Positions 53,520-63,548 are shown, counted from the stretch's first letter. The stretch: DNA of 64,000 nucleotides from Pirellulales bacterium (GCA_022841705.1 JALHQZ010000003.1:62001-126000); one strand, 5' to 3'. Made by a program: numbers and translations. Notes: generated by a model not told the origin, from the letters alone.

Positions 53520-55748
53520 CTAGAACCCGAATTCGCCGCCACCGCCGCGGCCGCCCATCGGCGGGCCACCCCGTTCGCCGCCGGGCATCATGCCGCCGGC
53601 GCCAGCGCCTTTGTTTTCATAGATGAGCTCATAGTTCTCAATATCGGTGGCATCGCCGAGCTCATCGCGCACGTACATTCGCCCGGCGGCGTCCATCAGC
53701 AGCGTCTGTGCGGGAGCCGTTAGCTCGCCGCCAATTTTCTCGCCGCCTGTCATGTCCACCAGCGTGACCGCGGTGCGGAAATCGAAGTCGTCCACTTCTT
53801 TCAGGAAGCGATTGTTCTCCACTAGGATTTCGACTTTTTGGTTTTCCAAATTCATCACGCTGCCCAGGCTGAACTTACCGAGTTTTGAGGCTTGCATGGC
53901 TTTGCCCTCGTCATCCACATCGAAGCCTTGCACCAAGAGTTCGGCCACCGGTTCGGCATTGAACTGGCGGTCCGAAGCGGGAGTAACCCCCTTCACGCGA
54001 ATGTCGCCGGCCAACGGGACGGAGATGATCGGGCTTGGTTCCGACCATTCGGTCATGCGGGCTAAGGGCTTGGCGCTTGTCAATTGCGCCCCGCCCATTT
54101 CGCCACGGTTAATCCCAGCGCCCCCCGCACCGGTGGCGGATTGGGCTTTCTCCATCGCCGTGTAGACTTCGTCCTGATACTTGGCGACGCGCTCACGGAC
54201 CGTTTTTTCAAGCGCGTTGAGCGGGGCCCAGCGATTGACATCATTTAGCACCAGCTTCACGCGGTACTGATACTTGCGGCCGGGCTGCACGCCGAAGTCG
54301 AAGAAGCGCAGCATGATGTGGTCGGTTTGCATGGTGTATTCACCGATCATGCCGCCGCCGCCCATTCCACCACCCATTGGACCCCCGCGCCCGCCACCCA
54401 TTCCGCCTTCCATCATCCCCATTCCGCCGCGCATGCCACCCATGCCGCCGCGCATTCCCATTTCACCCATCATGCCGCCGCGGCCACCCATTCCGCCCGG
54501 GCCCATTCCGCCGGGACCCATGCGTTCGCCGCCCATCATCCCGTCGGTTGGGCCGCTGAAGAGGTCTTCCTCCTCTCCGTCCGGTTTCGGCGCGCCGTCC
54601 TGGGGCTCTTGCTCCAATTCATTCGCCGCCTTCTCCGATTCTACTGCGGTCGGCACGTCGCTATGCACTACTTCGCTGGTGGCCCAATCGCGACCCACCA
54701 GCGGGGGCAGCGGGAAGGTGAGGTTCGGATGGTCGTAACGCGTGTCTTCGGGGAGTTCAAAACCTTGCACCCAGTTGGAAGTCGCGTAGGCGATCGTTTT
54801 CGCGGTCATCACCGGCGAGGGCTTGCCGAGCGGGTTGGGAATCGGAACGGGAACCCACTTCAGCTCGCCGTCATCGCCGGCAGTCACGTCGGCCCGCTCG
54901 ACAAAGGCGCCCAGGTATTCCGGCAAGTCGCGGGTGGGATCGAATCCGCGCGCGTTTTCGAGCGCCGAGATGTACGCCTGGTATTGGTCGCTCACCGGCA
55001 CTTTGGCAAGCACCACGGCCACGGATTTAACCTGAATCAACTCCGAGTTATCGAGCGCCACGCCGGCCGGCCGGAGCGTGGCTTCCACCGGCCGCATCCC
55101 TTCTTCCATTTCGCCACCCATCATCGCATCCATTTCGCCCCGGCCACCGCGCCCTCCTCGGCCACCGCGACCGCCCCGACCGTTGTTCTCTTCGGCTCCG
55201 AGTTGGGTGTTGCGCTGTTGCTCGCGTTCGCGCTCAAGCTCTTTCTTTTTCTCTTTCAGCAACTGCTGCCGAGCCCGCGCGGCGTCGTATAAGGGGACGA
55301 GCGCGGTGATGGCGGAACCTTGCAGCTTGGTGGCGGGAAGCAATTTCGGGTCGCCCCGTTCGACGGTCGGCGGAACCACCGCGCGATCAAGGCCGCGGGA
55401 CTGGTAATCTTTCGCGCTCACCGTGGTGACCTTGGCTTGCTCCACCGGCGGCGCGAAGATGATATCAGGCTCGGCTCCCTCTTCGGTGGCCACTTCTTCT
55501 TCACCCTCCACCGGTTCGGGCGGGGTGAGGTCAGGTTCGAAGTTTTGCAGTTCCGTGCTGACCTGCTGCACTTTCGTGCTCAGTTCGGTCGGCTGGCGCG
55601 TTTCGCCCTGAACACTAAGCCCGCTGTAAACGATCCACCCGGCGGTCGCCGCGATGAGCGCCAGCACCAACTTCTCGATGTGCGCGAGAAACAGCTTTTT
55701 GATTCCGCCGGAACCTTTGGCTTTGCTACCTTTGCGACCTAGTTTCAT
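53520..55748 (-). CDS. Gly/Met-rich envelope protein of the pilM cluster
   Basis: A 742-residue protein. A basic N-terminus (KLGRKGSKAKGSGGIKKLF) and one membrane segment (about 24-45) suggest an inner-membrane anchor with a periplasmic body. A coiled-coil segment near 160-185 (LKEKKKELEREREQQRN) precedes an RGGRGG block. The main low-complexity tract (about 405-480) alternates MGGRGG, MMGE and GMGGM units. Between them and after them are beta-rich parts (FFDFGVQPGRKYQYRVKLVL). No family assigned; an outer partner of the PilM-PilN-like protein is inferred from order. Confidence 0.8.
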   Translation of the reverse strand: MKLGRKGSKAKGSGGIKKLFLAHIEKLVLALIAATAGWIVYSGLSVQGETRQPTELSTKVQQVSTELQNFEPDLTPPEPVEGEEEVATEEGAEPDIIFAPPVEQAKVTTVSAKDYQSRGLDRAVVPPTVERGDPKLLPATKLQGSAITALVPLYDAARARQQLLKEKKKELEREREQQRNTQLGAEENNGRGGRGGRGGRGGRGEMDAMMGGEMEEGMRPVEATLRPAGVALDNSELIQVKSVAVVLAKVPVSDQYQAYISALENARGFDPTRDLPEYLGAFVERADVTAGDDGELKWVPVPIPNPLGKPSPVMTAKTIAYATSNWVQGFELPEDTRYDHPNLTFPLPPLVGRDWATSEVVHSDVPTAVESEKAANELEQEPQDGAPKPDGEEEDLFSGPTDGMMGGERMGPGGMGPGGMGGRGGMMGEMGMRGGMGGMRGGMGMMEGGMGGGRGGPMGGGMGGGGMIGEYTMQTDHIMLRFFDFGVQPGRKYQYRVKLVLNDVNRWAPLNALEKTVRERVAKYQDEVYTAMEKAQSATGAGGAGINRGEMGGAQLTSAKPLARMTEWSEPSPIISVPLAGDIRVKGVTPASDRQFNAEPVAELLVQGFDVDDEGKAMQASKLGKFSLGSVMNLENQKVEILVENNRFLKEVDDFDFRTAVTLVDMTGGEKIGGELTAPAQTLLMDAAGRMYVRDELGDATDIENYELIYENKGAGAGGMMPGGERGGPPMGGRGGGGEFGF

Positions 55749-55835
55749 GGGATACCTCGGGCTGTCCGTGAGGAGTGATTCCGTTGAGTGTGGATTCAGA
55801 CCGCGTGGCGGTCCGGCTAGCGGTTGTACGAAAAA

Positions 55836-57377
55836 CTAAACGCCGGGCTCGAGCGCGCCGTCAGCCGAAGCTTCACCTTCGGCGCCCTCTTCATCAACAT
55901 TAAGTAAGGTTTCATCGGGCGGGTTGAAGATGTACACGATGCCCTGCAGGATGACATTTTTCACGTGCGGTTGGCGATCGAAGAACTGAATCTCAGCAGC
56001 GCCGCCCCCCAGGCCCGGCATCATTCCCATTCCGCCACCGCCGCGGCCGCCCATCATGCCGCCGCCCATCTCTTCCTTGGGATCAACCCGCACTTCTTGA
56101 ATCTCGATCTGCAGCGGGGCATTGGCCAGCTCGACGATCAGCCGCGAGAGCCAGCGCTGATCCACTTGCAGCGTGAGCGACACCGGCAACCGTTTGTACT
56201 CCACGCCGAAATCGAAGCCGCCGCCTGACGCGGCGGGGTCCGCCATCGGGTCGGCCGCCGCATCGCCGCCGCCACCGGCCACGGGCAGTGGTTTGCCTTC
56301 CGCATCGAGGTAGCGACCGGCGAGCAGCATCTGGGTTTCATCCCCTTCGCCGCCCATGCCCATTTCGCCTTCCATCATGCCGCGCTCGCCACCCATCATG
56401 TCGCCGCCTTCCATCATTTCGGCGCCGCCCTCCATCATGCCCCCTTCACCTTCCATGCCACCCACAGCGGCGACTTCGGGCATGTAGATGCGTTGGCCTG
56501 ACTGCGTCCCTTGGCCCTTGGCCATGTTGCCGACCAGCATGCTGTAAATCTTGCGGACCGCGGCGTTGCCGTTTCGGTCGGCGCCGGCTGCCTCGTTGGT
56601 GTTGGCGATGGCGCGGAGGATGGTTTCGTAGACCCACAGGTTCTCCTGGGTGACCCAAATCGCCAGCGGGCTGGGAACCTGGGGTGGTTGCAGCTCGGCC
56701 TTCAGGCGGGCTTGGTCGTCGGCCAACCAATCGACAATTTTGCCGGCGGGGAGCTCGATTTCTTCGGCGCCCCCCATCGCCGCCATGCCGCCCATTTCAC
56801 CCCCCATCATTCCGCCCCGGCCGCCTCCCATCGGTCCGCCGCGGCCGCCACCGCCCATCATCATTTCACCCATCATCGCGCCGCGGCCACCACCGGCAGG
56901 TGCGGCGTCACCTTCGTCGGGAATCGGCACCGCTTTAACGATGTCCACCAGCTCCGGAAAGCGGCGATCAATGTACGTCATGTACTCGTTGCGGAGCGCG
57001 TCTTGAATGTTGTCCCCAAACTTCTTGTTGGCGACGTAGTTCTTGAAGCGCTCGCTCAGTTGGGCCGGCCAGCGCAGCACTTGTTCTTTTTGCCGATCGT
57101 ACAGCGAAGTCCACAGCGCCAGGACTCCGTCGGCTAGCTTCTTGGTTTCGTTTTTCTGCAGCGTGTTGACCGCATCGTTGGGCTTGAACGCCTGAGACTG
57201 AATGCTGCTGGTGGCGGTGAATTCGCCATCAATGGCGCTTTTGTTCGCGGTGAACTTGGAGGTCAGTGCGCCGGTTGCCGAGTACCAGCACGCAATGGCG
57301 ATCAGCGGCGCAAGTCCCATCAGCACCCAAAAGTGTTGCCGTTTGAGCCAGGCCAATGCTGCGCGGATTTGTTCCAT
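55836..57377 (-). CDS. Gly/Met-rich single-pass membrane protein, PilO-like position
   Basis: A 513-residue protein. A short cytoplasmic start (MEQIRAALAWLKRQHFWVLM) runs into a membrane helix to about 35. Two tracts of GGGRGGPMGGGRGG type (about 170-195 and 310-340, MMEGGDMMGGERGM) interrupt otherwise helical and beta segments. The C-terminal FDRQPHVKNVILQGIVYIFN and LPVSLTLQVDQRWLSRLIVE are compatible with a ferredoxin-like PilO/GspM domain, but I am not sure. It lies 108 bases after the PilM-PilN gene and 87 before the next, on the same strand. Confidence 0.75.
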   Translation of the reverse strand: MEQIRAALAWLKRQHFWVLMGLAPLIAIACWYSATGALTSKFTANKSAIDGEFTATSSIQSQAFKPNDAVNTLQKNETKKLADGVLALWTSLYDRQKEQVLRWPAQLSERFKNYVANKKFGDNIQDALRNEYMTYIDRRFPELVDIVKAVPIPDEGDAAPAGGGRGAMMGEMMMGGGGRGGPMGGGRGGMMGGEMGGMAAMGGAEEIELPAGKIVDWLADDQARLKAELQPPQVPSPLAIWVTQENLWVYETILRAIANTNEAAGADRNGNAAVRKIYSMLVGNMAKGQGTQSGQRIYMPEVAAVGGMEGEGGMMEGGAEMMEGGDMMGGERGMMEGEMGMGGEGDETQMLLAGRYLDAEGKPLPVAGGGGDAAADPMADPAASGGGFDFGVEYKRLPVSLTLQVDQRWLSRLIVELANAPLQIEIQEVRVDPKEEMGGGMMGGRGGGGMGMMPGLGGGAAEIQFFDRQPHVKNVILQGIVYIFNPPDETLLNVDEEGAEGEASADGALEPGV

Positions 57378-57386
57378 AATTCGATC

Positions 57387-57484
57387 CGTAGGTTAGGCTT
57401 TCTAGCCTGACGATGAGCGAGTTGAGTCTGTCGTTAAATATGAAATCGTTACAACGGCTGTCAGACTAGAAAGCCTGACCTACG
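57387..57484. repeat. Foldback element M
   Basis: CGTAGGTTAGGCTTTCTAGC... (57387-57411) pairs with ...ACTAGAAAGCCTGACCTACG (57460-57484), 23 of 25 bases matched. The loop of ~48 bases contains a further TCGTTA/TAACGA-like pair. It fills the spacer downstream of the pilM gene. Confidence 0.9.
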
Positions 57485-59836
57485 TCAAAAGCCCGCGGTC
57501 TCTTCAACGGCCGCGCCTTCGGCGGCGGCTGCGTCAGGGTTGTGGCGAATGAAGCGCGTGGTTGGTTTCCAAAAGAACTGCACGATGAAGTCGTAGCGGC
57601 GGAGTTTCCAGGTTTCCGGTGGTTCGGCCGCCCCGAGGCCCGCGTTGGCTCCCACGCCGCCGCGGCCCGCTCCCATCCCAGGACCCATGCCGGGACCCAT
57701 CATTTCGCCACCGCCCATCAGGCCGCGTTGGGCGGCAGATGTCGCCTCCTCAGCCGAACCGGCGTTCGGGTCGTAGGTCACATTCGCGATGCGGTACTGG
57801 GTGACGACCATCGGGAAGGAAATGCCCAGGTCCTTTAGTTTGACCATTTCCATTCCCCCCGCGCCATCGGGGAGTTCGATTTCCCCCTCTTCCAGGTTTT
57901 TGATGAGCGTCTTACGAACGAATTGCAAGCCTTCGTTCTCGCGATCGTTTTCGTCGTTATGGAAGTGATGGCCGATGAGCTGCACCACGTAGCCGGGGCC
58001 GGTTGGGCCAGCGGGCGCTGCTTCGCCATCGACACCCGCTTCACCGGTTGCATCGGCAGCGAATTCATCCACGGCGCCGTCAACGGTTTCTTCAGCGGCC
58101 GGATCAACGGCGGCAACATCTTCCGCAATTGGCTCGCCAGTTTCGGGATCTACGGCTGGCTCTTCGCCTTCAGCCGGCGATTCACCCTCAACGGGCGCTG
58201 CTTCTGCTGGCGGCGCAGCAGCCGCGGCGGCTTCTTCCTCTTCGGTGCGGGTGCGCTGCTGTTCGTCGTAAAACTTCGACACACGGCTGAACCACGTGGC
58301 GCCATCGGGGAAATACTGGCAGTCCATCGAGGTGATGTGCAGTTCATTCCGCTTGGTCACGTCCGCCGCGGTTTTTTCGCGTTCCGCTTCCGGGCGCTCG
58401 TCTTTCGGCAGCGCCGAATCAACTGCCTTGAGCAGCTCCAGCCACAACAGTCGGCCATCGGAATTGCTTTGTAGGTTGCTGCCGATCTGTTCGATCGATT
58501 TGAACTTTTCTTTCAGCGTCGTGTTTTCGCTACTAAAACCATCAGCCGTGCTTTTGAGTTGCTTCGAACTGCTAAGGGGGCTTTTCCAATCGCCTTCGAC
58601 ATCCACCGTGCTGAGCGCCGAAACGTGCCGGGTGTAGTTCACCGCCATCCCGGCCAACAGCAGCGCCGCGGCCGCCACGGCCCACGGCTTCTTAGCGCGG
58701 ATGAGCCGGGTAGTGACGATTTCGCCCGGCAACAGGTTGGTGGCGATCTGCCCCATGCCGAGGCCCTGCACGCACAATCCGTACGCGGTCGCAAAGGCCA
58801 AAATATTCTCTTTGAACTGCGGCATCTCGGCGTTCGAGCCGGCCACCAGCGATTGAAACTCGTCCACCGGCTTGACCGGCAATTCCAGATTTTGGGCCAG
58901 AAAGCGGCTCAGACCGGGCAGTTTCATCGTGTTGCCCAGCGCCACGACCTCGGCGATTTTGGCGCCGCGGTTGTTGCTCATGTAGAAACCGATCGAGCGC
59001 TGCACTTCAGAAACCAAGTCGCTGAAGACCGGCCGCATCGCCTGGAACACCGCCTTGGGGTCTTCCGCCTTAGCGGCGTTGCGCTTCATCTGCTCCGCCT
59101 TGGCGAAGGTGGTGCGCATTTCCTTGGTGAGGGCCTTGGTGAAGTGCCCGCCGCCGATCCGCAAACTGCGCTGCCAGACGCGGAAGCCGTTGGTGATCAC
59201 CAAGTCCGACGTATCGGCGCCCAGCGAGAGCACCATCGTCGAAGGGGGCGGCTCCTCCGGGTTGTATTCCATTCCTTCCAGGTTGTTCAGTCGATCGAAC
59301 ACCACGAAGTTGTAGAGGGCCAGCGGACCGAGCTGAATAAAATCGACCTCCACGCCGGCGTCTTCGAGCGGCTTGAGTGCGCGGGCGACTTGATCCTTCT
59401 TCATCGCGAAGATGCCGACTTCGGTCTCCAGCGCGTAGCCTTCTTCTTGGCTGGCGCCTTTGAGCGGCTGGTAATCCCACACCACGTCGTCCAGCGAGAA
59501 GGGAATCTGCTGCTTCGCTTCGTACTTAACGATGTCCGGAATCTTCTTGGCTTCCACCGGCGGCAGCTTGATGAACCGCGCGAGGCCGCTCTCACCCGGC
59601 ACGGCGAGGGCCACGCGATCGCTCTTCACGTCGTTCCGCGAGAGGAACGTGGCGAGCGCCTCGGCGATGAGCTCCTCGCGCACCGCGTCGGGCTGGCTAA
59701 GGATTTTGGGATACTCGACCACGTCGAACGCTTCGACGACCAGCCGGTTGGTATCTTTCTCGTGGGGCCGGCAGCGCAGCGCCTTGAGCGCGCATTGGCC
59801 GATATCGATTCCCCACACGGCGCCTGAATTGGCCAT
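57485..59836 (-). CDS. PilM-PilN-like fusion protein, type IV pilus assembly
   Basis: A 783-residue protein. Residues 1-365 are a PilM actin-like ATPase: VWGIDIGQCALKALRC (phosphate 1), LSLGADTSDLVIT (phosphate 2), RSLRIGGGHFTKALTKEM and VVALGNTMKLPGLSRFL (adenosine). Residues 366-400 read ATNLLPGEIVTTRLIRAKKP and a membrane helix, which is how PilN begins. A periplasmic helical part and an acidic Ala/Glu-rich linker (about 540-625) follow, then a globular end with GGGEMMGPGMGPGMGAG near 735. In most bacteria PilM and PilN are separate genes whose products bind through this N-terminal PilN peptide. Confidence 0.85.
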   Translation of the reverse strand: MANSGAVWGIDIGQCALKALRCRPHEKDTNRLVVEAFDVVEYPKILSQPDAVREELIAEALATFLSRNDVKSDRVALAVPGESGLARFIKLPPVEAKKIPDIVKYEAKQQIPFSLDDVVWDYQPLKGASQEEGYALETEVGIFAMKKDQVARALKPLEDAGVEVDFIQLGPLALYNFVVFDRLNNLEGMEYNPEEPPPSTMVLSLGADTSDLVITNGFRVWQRSLRIGGGHFTKALTKEMRTTFAKAEQMKRNAAKAEDPKAVFQAMRPVFSDLVSEVQRSIGFYMSNNRGAKIAEVVALGNTMKLPGLSRFLAQNLELPVKPVDEFQSLVAGSNAEMPQFKENILAFATAYGLCVQGLGMGQIATNLLPGEIVTTRLIRAKKPWAVAAAALLLAGMAVNYTRHVSALSTVDVEGDWKSPLSSSKQLKSTADGFSSENTTLKEKFKSIEQIGSNLQSNSDGRLLWLELLKAVDSALPKDERPEAEREKTAADVTKRNELHITSMDCQYFPDGATWFSRVSKFYDEQQRTRTEEEEAAAAAAPPAEAAPVEGESPAEGEEPAVDPETGEPIAEDVAAVDPAAEETVDGAVDEFAADATGEAGVDGEAAPAGPTGPGYVVQLIGHHFHNDENDRENEGLQFVRKTLIKNLEEGEIELPDGAGGMEMVKLKDLGISFPMVVTQYRIANVTYDPNAGSAEEATSAAQRGLMGGGEMMGPGMGPGMGAGRGGVGANAGLGAAEPPETWKLRRYDFIVQFFWKPTTRFIRHNPDAAAAEGAAVEETAGF

Positions 59837-60281
59837 GATTCCGATCTCGCTCTTCTGACTGTTCTGTATTTCACCCCAGCGGCCTCTGTAGCCGCTAAGA
59901 TGAAACGGGTAACCGGTTCCAACGATCGCCCTCGCTAGCGCGCAGCAAAAGCCGCCGCGCCGAAATTCCGCTTACTTCATATTCTACTTAGAATCCGCAA
60001 ACTTGATAGCAAATCACGCCAACCGCCCCATTCTGGCGACATGAATCGCCCCTTCGGATGGTCGAAGCGACGAGGTTTTGTTGATTACAAGGCCTGGCTT
60101 CGAGTACGCTCATCGTCCGACTGGCAGGTGAGCAAAGGCGATTAGGAGCTGAATGTACACCTCAAAAATCAAAATGAAAGAGCTCTTTGTGGCCACCCGC
60201 CGAATAGGGGGTTAACATCTCCCAATCCCGGCAAAAATAAGCTTTTCACGATCAATCGGGGCTTTTTTGCTGCCCATAAGC
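59837..60281. other. 445-base spacer upstream of pilM and the GH38-like gene
   Basis: Divergent promoter region. I see no gene, long inverted repeat or clear promoter. A GC hairpin (CGGCCTCTGTAGCCG) lies near 59881 close to the pilM start. Confidence 0.5.
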
Positions 60282-62813
60282 ATGTCGTTTCAATCCGCCA
60301 GCCTGCTGATCCCCGGCGAAAACCTAGCCGCAGCCCTCGCCGCCGATCGGGCGATAAGTGGTTGCTTGGCCGCGTGGACCGCACTCTGGCAGCCCGAACT
60401 GCTAGCCGCTACTGGCCGTACGCCCGGGACGCACAACGTGTTCGAGCTACCGCCAGCCGAAGCGGTTTCGCAGGAACTCATTGCCGTTCCGGCCGGATTA
60501 GACGACCCGCAAGTCCAGGAATGGCTCGCGGCTGTGAAGCAGGGGAGGAATGTCGAAGGTGTCGTCCTGGAGGGATTCGCCCGGCGGGCGGAAATCATTC
60601 CCGAACTTTTGAAGCGGCTTCAGCCGCCGGTGACCGTCCCGGCAGAACTGGCCGCCGAGTTCTATGCGCTCGGGTTCGCGCTAGCGCAGGTGGAAGCGTT
60701 GTGCCGCGAGCTTGCAACGGGGGGGGTGGATCGGGCGAAGTTCGATGCGGCCGCGGTGGCGGCGGCGCACCATGCGGTGGCGGGGGAAAGTGAAGCGGCG
60801 CTGGAACAATTGCAAACGTGCCACGATCTGCTGGCGACCGCGCGCAATCATGCTTATGGCGTGGAACTGCACATCGTTGATGTGCTGCTTTCCACGCGCG
60901 ACCTTCAAGGCCAGCCACTGCGGAACGAACTGTCGCAGCGGACGACCAATCTCCTCATCCGTGGAGGTGAACTCGAACATCTCGCTGCTGAGCATCCCGG
61001 CACTGCCGCCGAACTTCGCACCGCGATTGAGCGGGAATCAGCGTGCATCCTGACGAGCGGTTACGATGACGTGCGACTGAGTGACCTTTCGCCGGAAGAT
61101 TTGGCGGAACAAATCACGCGCTGCCGAGCGGTCGTGGCGGAAGTAACGGGCCGAGAGCCGACTTGCTACGGCAGTTTTAGCGGCGACTTCCCCGAGCGGG
61201 CGCCGCAGCTTCTTTCGGACCTGCGTTACGCGGGCGCCTTGCTCACAAGTTTCACCGGCCAGAACGTTACCCGCGGGGCCAATGGCAAGGTGTCGTGGAC
61301 CGGCAGTGGGCACAGCGACCTGCAGGGACTCGCGAAAACGCCGCTCGACGCAGGCGCCGAGGAGACGTTCGCGAGCTGGGCGCAGCAGTTGGCCCGCGTG
61401 CTGCAGCAAGAATCGCCAGCGACTTTGCTCTTGGCGAGTTGGCCGGGGCATGCCCACGAGCATCACGCCGATTTACAGCTTGCAGCGCGACGAAGCGATG
61501 CACTGGGGAAGTTCGTCACGCTGGAGAAGTATTTTAAGGAGACCCCGCCGAGCTACTCGCACTGCCGAGTTGTGCCGCCGAGTGATTTGGTGACGCCCAC
61601 CGTTATGCCGCCAGCGGCGGTTCGCTGGCGCGAACGGTTGACGGCGGGGCTGCTGGAGTTCGGGCAGGTAACGCCAAACGCAAGTTCGGCGGACGGTGCG
61701 ATGGCGATCAACCCTTGGAGTTTTCCGGCGCAAGCGGTGATCGAGAACCAGATTGGAAATCGTCTCTTGAAGAAGGCGCCGGCATTTGGTGCGGTGCGCA
61801 TCGCCGACGAGAACTTCGCGCCTTCCAGCGTTGTGACCGGCGATCGGATTTCGAACTCCACCGTCGAAGCGGTGCTCGATCCACAGCGTGGTACGCTCAA
61901 ATCGCTGCGGCTGCTCACAGCGCGGCGGCCGGCGCTGTCGCAACGGTTGGTGCTGCGCGCGTCAATTGCGCAGCTGGGGGTGAGTCGCAACCCCGTCACG
62001 CGCTTCGAGGAATTGGATTCGCATTGCGTGGCGTGGGAACAAACGCACGACGCGTGGGGCGGCCAAGCGCTGCGCGCAACCGGAACCATCGGCCCCGTGG
62101 ATCGTAAGTTCGGCACGTTCACGCAAACCATCGCGCTCGTACCGGGCCGACCGTGGGCGGTGGTGACGATCACTTGGAAGTTGGCAGAAGCGTTGGTTGG
62201 CGATCTAGCGGAAACTTCGCTGGCATATCGCTTAGCGTGGGGCGATGGCGGCGACATCGTCGTCGGCCGACAAGCTCAGAGCCACGCGGTGGGCAAGAGT
62301 TTTCGCTCGGGCGATTTCGTCCACTGGGCCGATGCTTCGCCCCGGATCACGCTCGTGCCGTGGGACGCAGCCGCGCATCACCGGCGGAATGCGAACCAAC
62401 TCGACACACCGCTCACCACTGGCAATTTCTTGGAGGGCTCGCAGCAATTCGCGCTCCTCCTCGGTTGCGATTACCCGTGGCCAGCCGCGCTGGAACTTTC
62501 AGCGAATCTGGCAGGCGAACCGGCGCCGACGTTCGTGACCGGCACTCCCCTGGACCAAGCGTGGTGGCTGCACCTGAGTGCCCCGAATCTGTTGGTCACG
62601 CGGATCGAAACGGACCAGGAGCAAGTACGGCTGCGAATCGTCGAAACCGAGGGCCGCTACACCACTGCCAAACTCCGCGGTTTCCGCCCCTTCACCACCG
62701 CGACGCGGCTCGACCTAGCGGGCGGGCCCTACTGCAACCTACACGTGAACGACGGCGTCGTGGAAATCGAAGCCTCCCCCCACGACTGGTTCGAGGCCGC
62801 CGTTTCGTGGTAG
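60282..62813 (+). CDS. Large protein, GH38 alpha-mannosidase-like but unassigned
   Basis: An 843-residue protein starting at 60282 (MSFQSASLLIPGENLAAALA); five more codons are open upstream. No signal peptide or membrane segment. The middle (about 230-420) contains TSGYDDVRLSDLSPEDLAEQ and a LLASWPGHAHEHHADLQLAA segment. The C-terminal half is beta-rich, with LRLLTARRPALSQRLVLRAS, RPWAVVTITWKLAEA and LRIVETEGRYTTAKLRGFRP, reminiscent of the beta domains of GH38 alpha-mannosidases. I could not confirm catalytic Asp or zinc residues. Located 45 bases upstream of cmk. Confidence 0.55.
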   Translation: MSFQSASLLIPGENLAAALAADRAISGCLAAWTALWQPELLAATGRTPGTHNVFELPPAEAVSQELIAVPAGLDDPQVQEWLAAVKQGRNVEGVVLEGFARRAEIIPELLKRLQPPVTVPAELAAEFYALGFALAQVEALCRELATGGVDRAKFDAAAVAAAHHAVAGESEAALEQLQTCHDLLATARNHAYGVELHIVDVLLSTRDLQGQPLRNELSQRTTNLLIRGGELEHLAAEHPGTAAELRTAIERESACILTSGYDDVRLSDLSPEDLAEQITRCRAVVAEVTGREPTCYGSFSGDFPERAPQLLSDLRYAGALLTSFTGQNVTRGANGKVSWTGSGHSDLQGLAKTPLDAGAEETFASWAQQLARVLQQESPATLLLASWPGHAHEHHADLQLAARRSDALGKFVTLEKYFKETPPSYSHCRVVPPSDLVTPTVMPPAAVRWRERLTAGLLEFGQVTPNASSADGAMAINPWSFPAQAVIENQIGNRLLKKAPAFGAVRIADENFAPSSVVTGDRISNSTVEAVLDPQRGTLKSLRLLTARRPALSQRLVLRASIAQLGVSRNPVTRFEELDSHCVAWEQTHDAWGGQALRATGTIGPVDRKFGTFTQTIALVPGRPWAVVTITWKLAEALVGDLAETSLAYRLAWGDGGDIVVGRQAQSHAVGKSFRSGDFVHWADASPRITLVPWDAAAHHRRNANQLDTPLTTGNFLEGSQQFALLLGCDYPWPAALELSANLAGEPAPTFVTGTPLDQAWWLHLSAPNLLVTRIETDQEQVRLRIVETEGRYTTAKLRGFRPFTTATRLDLAGGPYCNLHVNDGVVEIEASPHDWFEAAVSW

Positions 62814-62858
62814 GATCGTGCGTTCGCCCCCTTTTTGAGTGCAAGTTAGTTCCGCCGC

Positions 62859-63548
62859 ATGATTGTGACGATCGATGGCCCCGCGGGGGCCGGCAAAAGC
62901 AGCGCTGCCCGCGCCTTGGCCGCCCGACTAGGCTTTCGCTTCCTCGATACGGGAGCGATGTATCGCGCTGTCACCTTGGCGGCAATTGAGCGGGGCGTTG
63001 ATCTCGAGGATGCGGACGCGCTCTTGGATGTCGCCAAGTCGATTCACATCGACCTGGCCGATGGCTTGGTGCAGCTCGATGGGCGCGACGTGACCCGGGC
63101 GATTCGCACGTTCGAAATCACCACCGCTACGCGGTACGCGGCCGACCACCCCGGCGTGCGTGCGCATCTTGTCGCCCTGCAACAGAAATGGGCCGACCAT
63201 TTGGATGTGGTGGCCGAAGGACGCGACCAATCGACGGTGGTCTTTCCTCACGCAGAGTGCAAAATCTACTTGACAGCCAGTGAAGAGGTGCGGGCCGATC
63301 GGCGGTATCTGGACATGGTAAACCGCGGCGAGCATGTAAGCCGAGCCGAAGTGCTCGATAAGCAGCGCGATCGAGACACCCGCGATTGCACCCGTGCGGT
63401 GGGCGCCCTCACCAAAACGCCCCAGCAAATTGAAGTGAATACTGACGGCATGAGCCAAGACCAAGTGGTCGAACGGCTGATGGAGTTGGTGCTGGAAAAG
63501 CAGACGGCCGCGGCACCTGCGACACCAAGTGAAGCGGCGCCGTCATGA
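62859..63548 (+). CDS. cmk: Cytidylate kinase
   Basis: A 229-residue protein. IDGPAGAGKSSAARALAARL is the P-loop, FLDTGAMYRAVTLAAIERG the nucleotide-monophosphate loop, and GRDQSTVVFPHAECKIYLTA replaces the usual GRDIGTVVFP block. DRDTRDCTRAVGALTKTPQQ closes the family pattern (RDxxDxxR). It phosphorylates CMP and dCMP. The C-terminal ~15 residues are an Ala-rich tail. The TGA overlaps the start of the acyltransferase gene. Confidence 0.96.
   Translation: MIVTIDGPAGAGKSSAARALAARLGFRFLDTGAMYRAVTLAAIERGVDLEDADALLDVAKSIHIDLADGLVQLDGRDVTRAIRTFEITTATRYAADHPGVRAHLVALQQKWADHLDVVAEGRDQSTVVFPHAECKIYLTASEEVRADRRYLDMVNRGEHVSRAEVLDKQRDRDTRDCTRAVGALTKTPQQIEVNTDGMSQDQVVERLMELVLEKQTAAAPATPSEAAPS

Noticed and set aside
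54350..54540. Short-period DNA repeats resembling a CRISPR or minisatellite
   Set aside because: They are codons of a Gly/Met-rich protein; units differ in length and no spacers exist.
54318..55292. 324-residue His-rich frame opposite the Gly/Met-rich gene
   Set aside because: Antisense of the MGG/RGG tract gives HHAAAATH-like runs; not a real protein.
58559..59827. 422-residue plus-strand frame opposite the PilM-PilN gene
   Set aside because: His/Arg/Gln-rich shadow of a high-GC gene; the opposite strand carries clear PilM motifs.
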